NCBI GenBank assembly: GCA_902767465.1
Contig: CACXHM010000196.1
Location: 1-6,129, forward strand
Reading direction: 5' to 3'
Origin: an uncultured Bacteroidia bacterium
GTDB taxonomy: Bacteria > Bacteroidota > Bacteroidia > Bacteroidales > UBA932
Length of the DNA: 6,129 nt
Shown piece after piece: positions 1-6,129 of the stretch. The notes under the pieces are model-generated. The model saw only the letters and a list, made by a program, of their open reading frames with translations. It was not told where the DNA came from and searched no databases. Both the position numbers and the translations under genes were made by a program. The stretch's first letter is position 1, and the number at the start of each line of letters is the position of its first letter.

Positions 1-1165
1 CGTCAAGCACGTCCCGAACAGCCTGCAGATAGCCGTATCCGTTCAGGCGGTCGGGCAGAAGGTAACTGCCCTCGACCCATTCGTTCCAGGCGTTTATCAT
101 GATGAAAGGAGGCTGGCTGTCGCGATGTGCATCGGCATAATCCTTTGCAGTTTTCAGGTATGTGGCGAAAACCTGCGGGCTTTGATTGAAACGGGTCACG
201 TGCTTCGCCTCCTTGCGGGGAAAGCGGGGTGTATCATCCCAGCCTATCGAAACGGTGGGGAAAAGAGGTATGTCATATAGCTTGTCGACTCGGTCGCGTA
301 CCTCCTTTGCCTTTTCGTTATGGACAATGTAATCGCAATTGAACTTGCCCATATTGTAGAAGGCAATACTGTTGATTCCCAGCAGGTCGATATCGGCTGC
401 CCACCCGCCGTTCGGCTTGCCGCTTGGATCGCTTCCGCCACCCGGGGTAAGCTGCAGGTGCAGGCCAGGGAATCCGGCTTTGCGGACTTCCTCACGGAAA
501 TAATCCATTGCTTCGGCCGCCTCCTGCGGGGACGAGAATCCCTGGATGAAGATGCCGCTGTTGAACATTGCAAACACCGGACAACCGTCTATCTTCACAT
601 AATTGGGAAGATGGAAATACTGCGTTATCACCCGATGGACTATCTTCTTCCAGTCTTCCATGCCGACCCTGGGGTTGAACAGCAGCGAATCGGCATCCGC
701 GCCCCACTTGTGGTAATTCCAGTAGCTATACTTAACATCGTGGTTGGCATACATCAGGTAGAAGTTCATCTTCCGGTTGGACGGGGCGCCGAGGAAGCCC
801 TTGTCGAGGGCATCTTCCAGATAAGGGCCGCTCCATCCGTCTGGAGCATTGTACCAATACCAGTCGTAGATAAAAGTGTTCACGCCATACTTGAGGGCGG
901 TGTTGATCCACTTCTCCACCACCTGAGGATCGTCATCGAGCTCATATCCCCAGAGGGGCTGCCTGGGCTGGTAATGACCTTCGAAACGGGGATTTCCCTT
1001 TTTTATCACCTCCCACTCCCCTTCGCCGTCGGCCCATAGCCATTTGTGGGCAAGGGAGTCGTCGTGACACGAAGGCCACACGTAAGCACAAACGTAGTAA
1101 TCCGGCTTTTTGGGTGAGCATGCTGCAAGGCATGCAATCAGCAGCAGGGGCAGAAACCTTTTCAT
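1..1165 (-). CDS. GH99-like (WbsX-like) domain lipoprotein, partial at its C-terminus
   Basis: The frame is open from the ATG at 1165 to the left edge (388 codons, no stop), so the protein is cut by the window. It begins with a lipoprotein signal peptide: Met-Lys-Arg, a Leu-rich core, then the lipobox LAAC with the lipidated Cys at residue 16. The mature part opens with YYVCAYVWPSCHDD (23-36), then GHYQPRQPLWGYE (63-75) and FIYDWYWY (98-105), and ends with NAWNEWVEG (358-366) followed by GYGYL. These are the marks of the WbsX/GH99-like family. In characterised GH99 endo-alpha-mannosidases/mannanases the two active-site Glu residues lie three apart in an NEWxEG motif; here they would be E362 and E365. 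The motif normally lies near the domain's end, so little is probably missing. It starts 1 bp after the GH78 stop and shares its operon. Family call is confident; substrate and even reaction are unknown. A glycosidase is more likely than a glycosyltransferase because the protein is exported. Confidence 0.88.
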   Translation of the reverse strand, partial: MKRFLPLLLIACLAACSPKKPDYYVCAYVWPSCHDDSLAHKWLWADGEGEWEVIKKGNPRFEGHYQPRQPLWGYELDDDPQVVEKWINTALKYGVNTFIYDWYWYNAPDGWSGPYLEDALDKGFLGAPSNRKMNFYLMYANHDVKYSYWNYHKWGADADSLLFNPRVGMEDWKKIVHRVITQYFHLPNYVKIDGCPVFAMFNSGIFIQGFSSPQEAAEAMDYFREEVRKAGFPGLHLQLTPGGGSDPSGKPNGGWAADIDLLGINSIAFYNMGKFNCDYIVHNEKAKEVRDRVDKLYDIPLFPTVSIGWDDTPRFPRKEAKHVTRFNQSPQVFATYLKTAKDYADAHRDSQPPFIMINAWNEWVEGSYLLPDRLNGYGYLQAVRDVLD

Positions 1166-1166
1166 G

Positions 1167-3749
1167 TCAGAGCTGTTTGCTGAAAGTGTAAGTGCCTCCG
1201 TCGTAATCCACCGCCTTATCTTCTCCGGGCAGCGTGATTGAAGCAACCGCACCTTCAGGCACTGTAACCGTCCAGTTCCACATATCCCCGTCGAACTTCC
1301 AGGCACTCTTGATAGTGCCGGCAGCGGATTCATACTCGGCTTCGACATGTCCAAGCCTCTTATCGGGAACAGGTTTAATTATAATGTGCCTGAAACCGGG
1401 GCAGGCGGGATCGGAAGAGATGCCTGCAACCGTTTCCCAGATCCATTCGCAAACGCATCCGTAAGCATAGTGATTGAAGCTGTTCATGCCTTTGGGGCCC
1501 ATTCCGCCTTCGAGGGTGTAGCTGTTCCAGCGCTCCCAGATGGTGGTTGCACCATTGTCGATGGAATAGATCCAGCTGGGGTTCTTGCGCTGCAGCAGAA
1601 GTTCGTATGCAATATCGGTCATACCGTTTTCGGTGAGCGTGGCCATAAGGATGGAAGTACCGAGGAAACCGGTCTGCAGACAATTGCCGTGTGCAGCAAA
1701 ATTCTCACGAAGACGCTCTATTACAGCTTCTTTTGCTGCTCCTTCCACAAGACCGGTCTTAAGGGCGAAAAGTGCCGGGGTCTGCATCGTGTTCAAGATT
1801 TCACACTTGAAAGTCCCATCGGCCTTGAGGTTCTTCGAAGCATACGCCTTCGCGTCTTTTACCATGGCTTCATATCCCGAAGCATCGCGGCCTGTGGCAG
1901 CAGCCATATCCCGCATCATTTCGGCATCAATCACCCAATAACAGGCGCTGAGATAGTTCCAGTACTCTATGGCTTCAGGAAGAGGCTTGCGTTTGCGATC
2001 GACTTTGTCCACGTAGAACGCGCTTCCGCCATTGCTCTCGAGAGGTTCGTAGCTAAGCCAGTCGGCCCACTGGTAGTTATTGTTCTCACCAGCGAGCGTA
2101 GTATGATCGTATTTGGTTTCGACAATGTGTGAGATGTATTTCTCCATAGCATCCCAGTTCTCATCAATAATGGAAGTGTCGCCGAACTGTTTCCACACCG
2201 TCCAGGGAACTATGATTCCAGCATCTGCCCATCCGAGGCGCATCATATTGCCGCCATACTGAGCGGTAGGGGCAACTCCGGGGAATGCACCTGTTTCGGA
2301 CTGGGAGTCGCGCATGTCACGCATCCATTTATGGAAGAATGCATCGGTATTGGCAAAGAAGGTTCCCGTTTCGGTAAACACCTGCGTGTCGGCGGTCCAG
2401 CCCAGGCGCTCGTTGCGCTGGGGGCAGTCGGTAGGAACCGACAGATAGTTGGAACGCTGTCCCCAGACAGTATTTGAGATGATCTTGTTTACCAGATCGT
2501 TTCCGGTGGAGATGCATCCGATTTCCATATCTTCAGCAATCGAAGTTACCGGGATGGATTCGATGCTCTTGAACTGAACCTTGCCAGTGGCGGTAATCGA
2601 TACGTAGCGATATCCGAAGAAAGTGCTGCGGGGATAGAACGGCACATAGCCGTTTCGGGGACCGAAAGTATATTTAAGGATGAAACCATGTTGAGGGACG
2701 CGAAGGTTGGTGCGGTGTACGCTCCCTTCGGGGCCGTCCATTCCGCGACTCTCGGCACCGTTGCCGTCGTTAAGGATCTCCCCTGGCAGGCAGAGAAGTT
2801 CGGTGCCTTCATTTGCCTTGAACATGAACGAAGGAACGGCAGCGCAGTTCTGGCCGAAATCGACAACAAGTGTCTCTCCGGGATTCAGGGTAATTGTTGA
2901 GCCGTTCTGGTACTCGCGCTTCACCACGACTTTGCCGAACTGTTTGTCGGCGGCACCTTCCACGTCTTCCCATACATAAGCCTGCACAGGCTTAAGGGCC
3001 AGGTCTTTACGAAGATAAATCTCCGCCCCTTCGGAAGGGAGTATCTCGCCGGCAAACTCGGTGCTGACTTCGGGAGTGCCGAGTTTTTCGACTGTCTTGT
3101 ATCCGGGAACGATGCGGGCATCGTACTCCTCGCCGTCAAAGATTGCGGCATGGGTAACCGGGCCCGCGATACCGGCCTTCCAGTTCTTGGTATCTGTGCC
3201 GAAAAGGGTTGTAGTGCCGTCTTCGTAGGTCAGTTCAAGAACTGCACGGAAAGCGGGCTTGCGGCCTATCATGCCGATATTGTTATGAGGAGTGACGATC
3301 TTGTCGCCCCACCATCCGGGAGTGGACTGCACCGCCAGCTGGTTGGAAGCGCCTTTGCCGGTCTTGAAGGCATCGGTAACGTCGTAAGTAAAAGAACGTT
3401 TGGTCTTTGCATAATGCGTGAAGCCAGGCTTCAGGATCTCTTTTCCGATGAGCTTTCCGTTTACGTAAAGCTCATAAACTCCGAGGCCTGCTGTCATCCA
3501 CTTTGCAGATTTGACGGTTTTTTCGTTCACGGGCTCCGCAACGAACCAACTGGCACCGTCGGCAGCACGGCAATTTTCGTTCGATTTAACCTTGCCTTCG
3601 ATCACAGGGGCATCCACAGCGGCTATCCACTCGGAAGAAGCCCATGCAGAATCGTCGAGAGCGGCAACTCTGGTGCCGGCTTCTTCAACTTCCTTAGTGC
3701 CACAGGCGGCAAGTGCCAATGCGGCAATCAACAGACTGATACGTTTCAT
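1167..3749 (-). CDS. GH78 alpha-L-rhamnosidase, lipoprotein
   Basis: Predicted to hydrolyse terminal non-reducing alpha-L-rhamnose by inversion. The 860-residue protein has a lipoprotein signal peptide with lipobox LAAC (Cys16). Domain order fits GH78: a rhamnosidase N-terminal beta-sandwich (about 70-240, with VYELYVNGKLIG at 91-102), a second sandwich (about 285-400, with VVDFGQN at 295-301), the alpha/alpha six-hairpin catalytic barrel (about 405-770) and a C-terminal beta domain (about 775-855). The signature DCPQRNERLGWTAD spans 441-454; D441, E447 (likely general acid) and D454 match conserved acidic positions. The likely general base is E739 in TTIWERW. Length is typical of a full family member and no disruption is seen. 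The start is fixed by the signal peptide; it lies 4 bp after the GH3 stop, with an A-rich upstream stretch and no Shine-Dalgarno. The first residues after the Cys (GTKEVEE) are partly acidic, weakly resembling a Bacteroidota surface-export signal. Natural substrate is not evident. Confidence 0.95.
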   Translation of the reverse strand: MKRISLLIAALALAACGTKEVEEAGTRVAALDDSAWASSEWIAAVDAPVIEGKVKSNENCRAADGASWFVAEPVNEKTVKSAKWMTAGLGVYELYVNGKLIGKEILKPGFTHYAKTKRSFTYDVTDAFKTGKGASNQLAVQSTPGWWGDKIVTPHNNIGMIGRKPAFRAVLELTYEDGTTTLFGTDTKNWKAGIAGPVTHAAIFDGEEYDARIVPGYKTVEKLGTPEVSTEFAGEILPSEGAEIYLRKDLALKPVQAYVWEDVEGAADKQFGKVVVKREYQNGSTITLNPGETLVVDFGQNCAAVPSFMFKANEGTELLCLPGEILNDGNGAESRGMDGPEGSVHRTNLRVPQHGFILKYTFGPRNGYVPFYPRSTFFGYRYVSITATGKVQFKSIESIPVTSIAEDMEIGCISTGNDLVNKIISNTVWGQRSNYLSVPTDCPQRNERLGWTADTQVFTETGTFFANTDAFFHKWMRDMRDSQSETGAFPGVAPTAQYGGNMMRLGWADAGIIVPWTVWKQFGDTSIIDENWDAMEKYISHIVETKYDHTTLAGENNNYQWADWLSYEPLESNGGSAFYVDKVDRKRKPLPEAIEYWNYLSACYWVIDAEMMRDMAAATGRDASGYEAMVKDAKAYASKNLKADGTFKCEILNTMQTPALFALKTGLVEGAAKEAVIERLRENFAAHGNCLQTGFLGTSILMATLTENGMTDIAYELLLQRKNPSWIYSIDNGATTIWERWNSYTLEGGMGPKGMNSFNHYAYGCVCEWIWETVAGISSDPACPGFRHIIIKPVPDKRLGHVEAEYESAAGTIKSAWKFDGDMWNWTVTVPEGAVASITLPGEDKAVDYDGGTYTFSKQL

Positions 3750-3753
3750 TTTC

Positions 3754-5811
3754 TTATAGATTTATTTTTGATTCAAGACGGATATCTTCGGAGGATGAAC
3801 CTACCAGGATACGGTATTCTCCCCTGTCAAGTTTCCAGGAGTGGGTAGGCACATCGTAATAGCTGAAGGCATCGGGGCCGAGGTGTATGGTATATTCAAC
3901 CGCTGCACCCTTGGCTATCAATTTTTTGTCGTATCCCTTAAGTTCTTTTGCCGGACGGATTATAGAAGGGTTGACAGGTGCAACATATACCTGAGCCACC
4001 TCCTTGGCATCGGTTTTACCGGTATTTTTCACGGTGAAGCTGACATCAAAACCGTCTCCAGCCTTCTTCACGGAAATGCCTGAATAGTCAAAATCGGTGT
4101 ATGTCAGGCCATAGCCAAAAGCATAGAGGGGCTTGACATTGAAGTGTTCTACCCCGCGATAGCCAAGGAACACACCCTCGCCGTATTCGGCTATATGGTA
4201 ACGGTCGCGTTCTGCCCTTGGATGGAGGGGCATGGCATCATACCACTTCTGGGCAGGATTCTTGTCAAGCGAACCCCAGAATGTGAAAGGAAGTCTTCCC
4301 GAAGGGGAAACTTTTCCGCTGAGGATGGCAGCTATGGCGTTTCCGCCCTCCTGACCTGGATACCAGTCAAGGATGATAGCCTTTGCATTGTCGGCCCAGG
4401 GGGCTATGTCGAACTCGCCGCCGGAATTGGCAACCACCACTACGTTCTTATTATAGGACGCTACGGTATTGATGAGTTCGTTCTGGTAACTGTGCCTGAA
4501 GCCATATCCACGATCTTTGCCTTCTTTTTCGGTATCGCGGTTGAATCCCACCGAAACCACCACTGCGGAAGCTTTCTTGAGAATATCCGGATCCGGGGTT
4601 CCCAACAGTACCACATTCCAGTTCTTTCCTAAAGAACGCAGCCCTTCATACAGGGTGATTCCCTTGCCGTCTTCGGGATTTACCCAGCCGGATCCGCCTC
4701 CGCACACTATTTCATTGGCATTGGGGCCGATAACGGCAAGGACATTCTTCTTGCCGGGCTTGAGAGGAAGTATTCCATCTTCATTCTTGAGAAGCACCGG
4801 TCCTTCGAGGGCGATTTCATAAGCACGCTTCTGTGACAGTGCCTTATCCTCCGCTGAGGGATCGGCCTCGAGGGATCCGTCCAGAAAACCGAAAGCGGAA
4901 AGAGTCTGCAGGATGTGGATGCACTTGGCATCAAGATCTTCCTCGCGAACTACGCCGTTGGCAATAAGGGGCTTCAGCTTTTTTTCATCCGCTGCATAGG
5001 CGCGGGGCATCTCAAGATCAACGCCCACGGTGGCAAAATTGAGCGGATCGTAGTTGGATACCCAGTCGCTCATCACAATCCCTTCAAAGCCCCAGGCCCG
5101 CAGATTGCGGTTGATAAGCCAGTCGCTTTCAGCCGCATGCACGCCGTTCACCAGATTGTAGCTGGTCATGACGGCTCCGACATGGCCTTTTTCCACAGCC
5201 TTGCGGAAAGTAGCGAAATAAATCTCATTGATAGTGCGTTCATCTGCATTCGAACTCACTCCGTGGCGGTCGTATTCCTGCTGATTGAGCGCGAAGTGCT
5301 TGATGGTGGCAATCACTCCCTGATCTTGCATTCCCTCTACGTAATTGAGCGCCGTTTCACTGGCAAGATAGGGATCTTCGCCATAGTATTCAAAATTACG
5401 GCCGCAAAGGGCGCTGCGGTAAATATTGACTCCGGGGCCGAGCATAATCTGCACTCCATGAGCCTTGGCCGCACATCCGATGCCGGAGCCCATTTCACGC
5501 ACGGCATCCCGGTTCCAGCTCGCCGCGGCGGAGATTCCGCAAGGATAGAATGTGCTCTGGATAATCTTGCCATCTACATTGCGTACCCCCTGAGGGCCGT
5601 CTGCCATGCGCACAGCAGGGATTCCAAGGCGGGGCACCGCGTAGGTATGGAAACCGTCCGTGGCACCGGAAACCATATGGATTTTCTCGTCAAGAGTCAT
5701 TTGTTTCACGAGAGCGGTGGCACGGTCCTTATCTTTCTGTGTGATTTGCGGTCCGGCAATGGCAGACCAGCCAATGGCGATTAATGCCAGTAATAATGTG
5801 GTTCTTTTCAT
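3754..5811 (-). CDS. GH3 beta-glycosidase (probable beta-glucosidase), secreted
   Basis: Predicted to release non-reducing beta-linked sugar, probably glucose, by a retaining mechanism. Read from the ATG at 5811 the protein has 685 residues. It opens with a type I signal peptide (MKRTTLLLAL core, likely cut after SAIA at residue 19) and has no lipobox, so it is probably soluble in the periplasm. The GH3 N-terminal barrel (about 25-280) shows MADGPQGVR (D71, sugar binding), GRNFEYYGEDP (137-147), KHF (171-173) and VMSDW with the nucleophile D249. The GH3 C-terminal domain (about 320-550) holds EGKDR (430-434), where E430 is the likely acid/base. A fibronectin III-like domain closes the protein (about 590-680). 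No PA14 insertion is present, as the length also indicates. An upstream in-frame ATG at 5862 would add 17 residues ahead of the signal peptide and lies upstream of the promoter, so it is rejected. First gene of the operon. Beta-xylosidase or another GH3 specificity cannot be excluded. Confidence 0.95.
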   Translation of the reverse strand: MKRTTLLLALIAIGWSAIAGPQITQKDKDRATALVKQMTLDEKIHMVSGATDGFHTYAVPRLGIPAVRMADGPQGVRNVDGKIIQSTFYPCGISAAASWNRDAVREMGSGIGCAAKAHGVQIMLGPGVNIYRSALCGRNFEYYGEDPYLASETALNYVEGMQDQGVIATIKHFALNQQEYDRHGVSSNADERTINEIYFATFRKAVEKGHVGAVMTSYNLVNGVHAAESDWLINRNLRAWGFEGIVMSDWVSNYDPLNFATVGVDLEMPRAYAADEKKLKPLIANGVVREEDLDAKCIHILQTLSAFGFLDGSLEADPSAEDKALSQKRAYEIALEGPVLLKNEDGILPLKPGKKNVLAVIGPNANEIVCGGGSGWVNPEDGKGITLYEGLRSLGKNWNVVLLGTPDPDILKKASAVVVSVGFNRDTEKEGKDRGYGFRHSYQNELINTVASYNKNVVVVANSGGEFDIAPWADNAKAIILDWYPGQEGGNAIAAILSGKVSPSGRLPFTFWGSLDKNPAQKWYDAMPLHPRAERDRYHIAEYGEGVFLGYRGVEHFNVKPLYAFGYGLTYTDFDYSGISVKKAGDGFDVSFTVKNTGKTDAKEVAQVYVAPVNPSIIRPAKELKGYDKKLIAKGAAVEYTIHLGPDAFSYYDVPTHSWKLDRGEYRILVGSSSEDIRLESKINL

Positions 5812-5817
5812 AACTTT

Positions 5818-5849
5818 CAAAGTTAGGCAATTTTGACTGGTTTTGCAAT
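5818..5849 (-). promoter_or_regulatory. Bacteroidota-type promoter of the three-gene operon
   Basis: On the minus strand the -7 element TAACTTTG (5825-5818) matches the Bacteroidota consensus TAnnTTTG exactly. Twenty nucleotides upstream is ATTG (5849-5846), a three-of-four match to the -33 consensus TTTG at a normal spacing. Only six bases (AAAGTT) separate the -7 element from the GH3 ATG at 5811, so transcription should begin at or just before the start codon. This placement supports the 5811 start over the 5862 alternative. It is the only promoter I identified, and the downstream gaps of 4 and 1 bp leave no room for others between genes. Confidence 0.72.
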
Positions 5850-5854
5850 ATTGC
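5845..5854. promoter_or_regulatory. 10-bp palindrome GCAATATTGC overlapping the -33 element
   Basis: GCAATATTGC is a perfect inverted repeat with no spacer, and it covers the ATTG taken as the -33 element of the operon promoter. A regulator bound here would block the promoter. However, a 10-bp palindrome in AT-rich DNA can arise by chance, and no regulator gene is in the window to pair it with. Listed as a possible operator only. Confidence 0.25.
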
Positions 5855-5965
5855 GCTTTCACGATTTATCCCGAGTCAACCCGGATTTGTCAGGAATTAA
5901 TGCATATTGAGCAAAATGCAGGACGCGGTTGTGCTCCCTGCGGCCGAACTTCTGCACACTGCCGG

Positions 5966-6026
5966 GATTTCAGCACGGCTTGGATTTCAACACGGCTTGG
6001 ATTTCAGCACGGCTTGGATTTCAGCA
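5966..6026. repeat. 17-bp tandem repeat, 3.6 copies
   Basis: The unit GATTTCAGCACGGCTTG occurs at 5966-5982, 5983-5999 (one change, G to A at the eighth base) and 6000-6016, followed by a partial copy of ten bases at 6017-6026. The period of 17 is not a multiple of three, so the array does not encode a repeated peptide in one frame. It lies about 120 bp upstream of the promoter's -33 element. Its role is unknown: it could be replication slippage, a dispersed intergenic repeat or a set of protein-binding sites. Confidence 0.93.
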
Positions 6027-6099
6027 TTCCGGGAGCAGCAGCTGAACTTCTGTCCGTTCAGTCTGACCGCTTCCACTGTGCCCACGCAGTGAAAAGTCC

Positions 6100-6127
6100 G
6101 GGGACCTTGTCTTTCCCTGGGGACCTT
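6100..6127. repeat. Direct repeat of GGGGACCTT, period 19, at the window edge
   Basis: GGGGACCTT is present at 6100-6108 and again at 6119-6127, a period of 19 bp. Between them is the pyrimidine-rich stretch GTCTTTCCCT. The window ends just after the second copy, so whether this is a longer tandem array cannot be seen. Confidence 0.55.
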
Positions 6128-6129
6128 CC

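Larger units (their letters stand above)
1..5825 (-). other. Glycan-degradation operon GH3 - GH78 - GH99-like
   Basis: Three genes run in the same direction with gaps of 4 bp (3750-3753, TAAGAAAATG across the junction) and 1 bp (1166, TGACATG across the junction). Spacing this tight indicates one transcript and probably translational coupling at the second junction. No Shine-Dalgarno sequence stands before either internal start; the nearest purine run for the third gene, GGAGG, is about 30 nt upstream, too far to act as one. All three products carry export signals, so their substrate is met outside the cytoplasm. The operon continues past the left edge, and no SusC/SusD pair, sensor or transporter is in view. 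Confidence 0.85.
5826..6129. other. Gene-free upstream region with repeats
   Basis: No convincing gene is present on either strand. Minus-strand frames read from the right edge all meet stops within about 50 codons and show no recognisable family, so the end of an upstream gene is not evident. The region holds the promoter spacer and -33 element, the palindrome, the 17-bp tandem array and the 19-bp-period repeat. The nonamer GAACTTCTG also occurs on both sides of the tandem array (5946-5954 and 6044-6052). I saw no strong hairpin followed by a T-run that would mark a terminator, and no tRNA. Confidence 0.7.

Noticed and set aside
320..1039. Plus-strand open frame of 239 codons opposite the GH99-like gene
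   Set aside because: The minus strand here encodes a protein with clear family motifs; the plus-strand product has none.
1..1165. Calling the third gene a WbsX glycosyltransferase
   Set aside because: A lipoprotein signal peptide and co-transcription with glycosidases argue against a cytoplasmic sugar-nucleotide-dependent enzyme; the GH99-like label fits better.
1444..1446. E768 (CVCEW) as the GH78 catalytic base
   Set aside because: The WERW glutamate (E739) lies at a separation from E447 closer to that of the known acid/base pairs in GH78, and as I recall it is better conserved in the family.
1347..2132. Plus-strand open frame of 261 codons opposite the GH78 gene
   Set aside because: It lies wholly against the GH78 catalytic domain and shows no family features, so it is a shadow frame.
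4915..5784. Plus-strand open frame of 289 codons opposite the GH3 gene
   Set aside because: It mirrors the GH3 barrel, including the catalytic motifs on the other strand, and has no features of its own.
5812..5862. Upstream in-frame ATG giving a 702-residue GH3 protein
   Set aside because: The extra 17 residues precede a complete signal peptide, and the stretch contains the -7 and -33 promoter elements, so it would not be transcribed from that promoter.
5932..6037. Inverted repeat TGCTCCC / GGGAGCA flanking the tandem array
   Set aside because: Only seven bases match, about 90 bp apart, with no extension either way; too weak to claim as mobile-element ends.
5907..6092. 61-codon open frame on the plus strand across the tandem repeat
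   Set aside because: It is short, has no recognisable domain, and its middle is the 17-bp array read in shifting frames; it looks like chance.

Overview
The window most likely comes from a member of the Bacteroidota, probably the Bacteroidales. Three things point there: a promoter matching the Bacteroidota consensus (-7 TAnnTTTG, with a -33 element 20 nt upstream), no Shine-Dalgarno sequences at the gene starts, and lipoprotein-type glycoside hydrolases packed head to tail as in a polysaccharide-utilisation locus. Base composition looks balanced, near 50% GC by eye. I cannot name a genus.

All the coding is on the minus strand, so the order of transcription runs from right to left. Positions 6129-5826 are a gene-free upstream region with a 17-bp tandem repeat (5966-6026) and a second short direct repeat at the edge. 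A promoter lies at 5818-5849, directly in front of the first gene. Gene 1 (5811-3754) is a secreted family GH3 beta-glycosidase. Gene 2 (3749-1167) is a GH78 alpha-L-rhamnosidase lipoprotein. Gene 3 (1165 to beyond the left edge) is a lipoprotein with a GH99-like/WbsX-like domain; 388 codons are visible and it lacks a stop in the window. The gaps between genes are 4 bp and 1 bp, so the three form one operon. No terminator is visible because the operon leaves the window on the left.

Together the genes describe exported breakdown of a rhamnose-containing glycan or plant glycoside. GH78 would remove terminal alpha-L-rhamnose, GH3 would remove the beta-linked sugar (probably glucose) then exposed, and the GH99-like protein may cleave another linkage. 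The first two functions rest on visible family motifs. The substrate, and the activity of the third protein, are inference. No SusC/SusD pair, regulator or transporter is inside the window.

The clearest candidate for undescribed biology is the third gene, whose family is usually named after a glycosyltransferase but which here is an exported lipoprotein carrying a GH99-type Glu-x-x-Glu pair. The repeat-bearing upstream region and the almost leaderless promoter are secondary points of interest. I saw no mobile element, CRISPR array, tRNA or rRNA.
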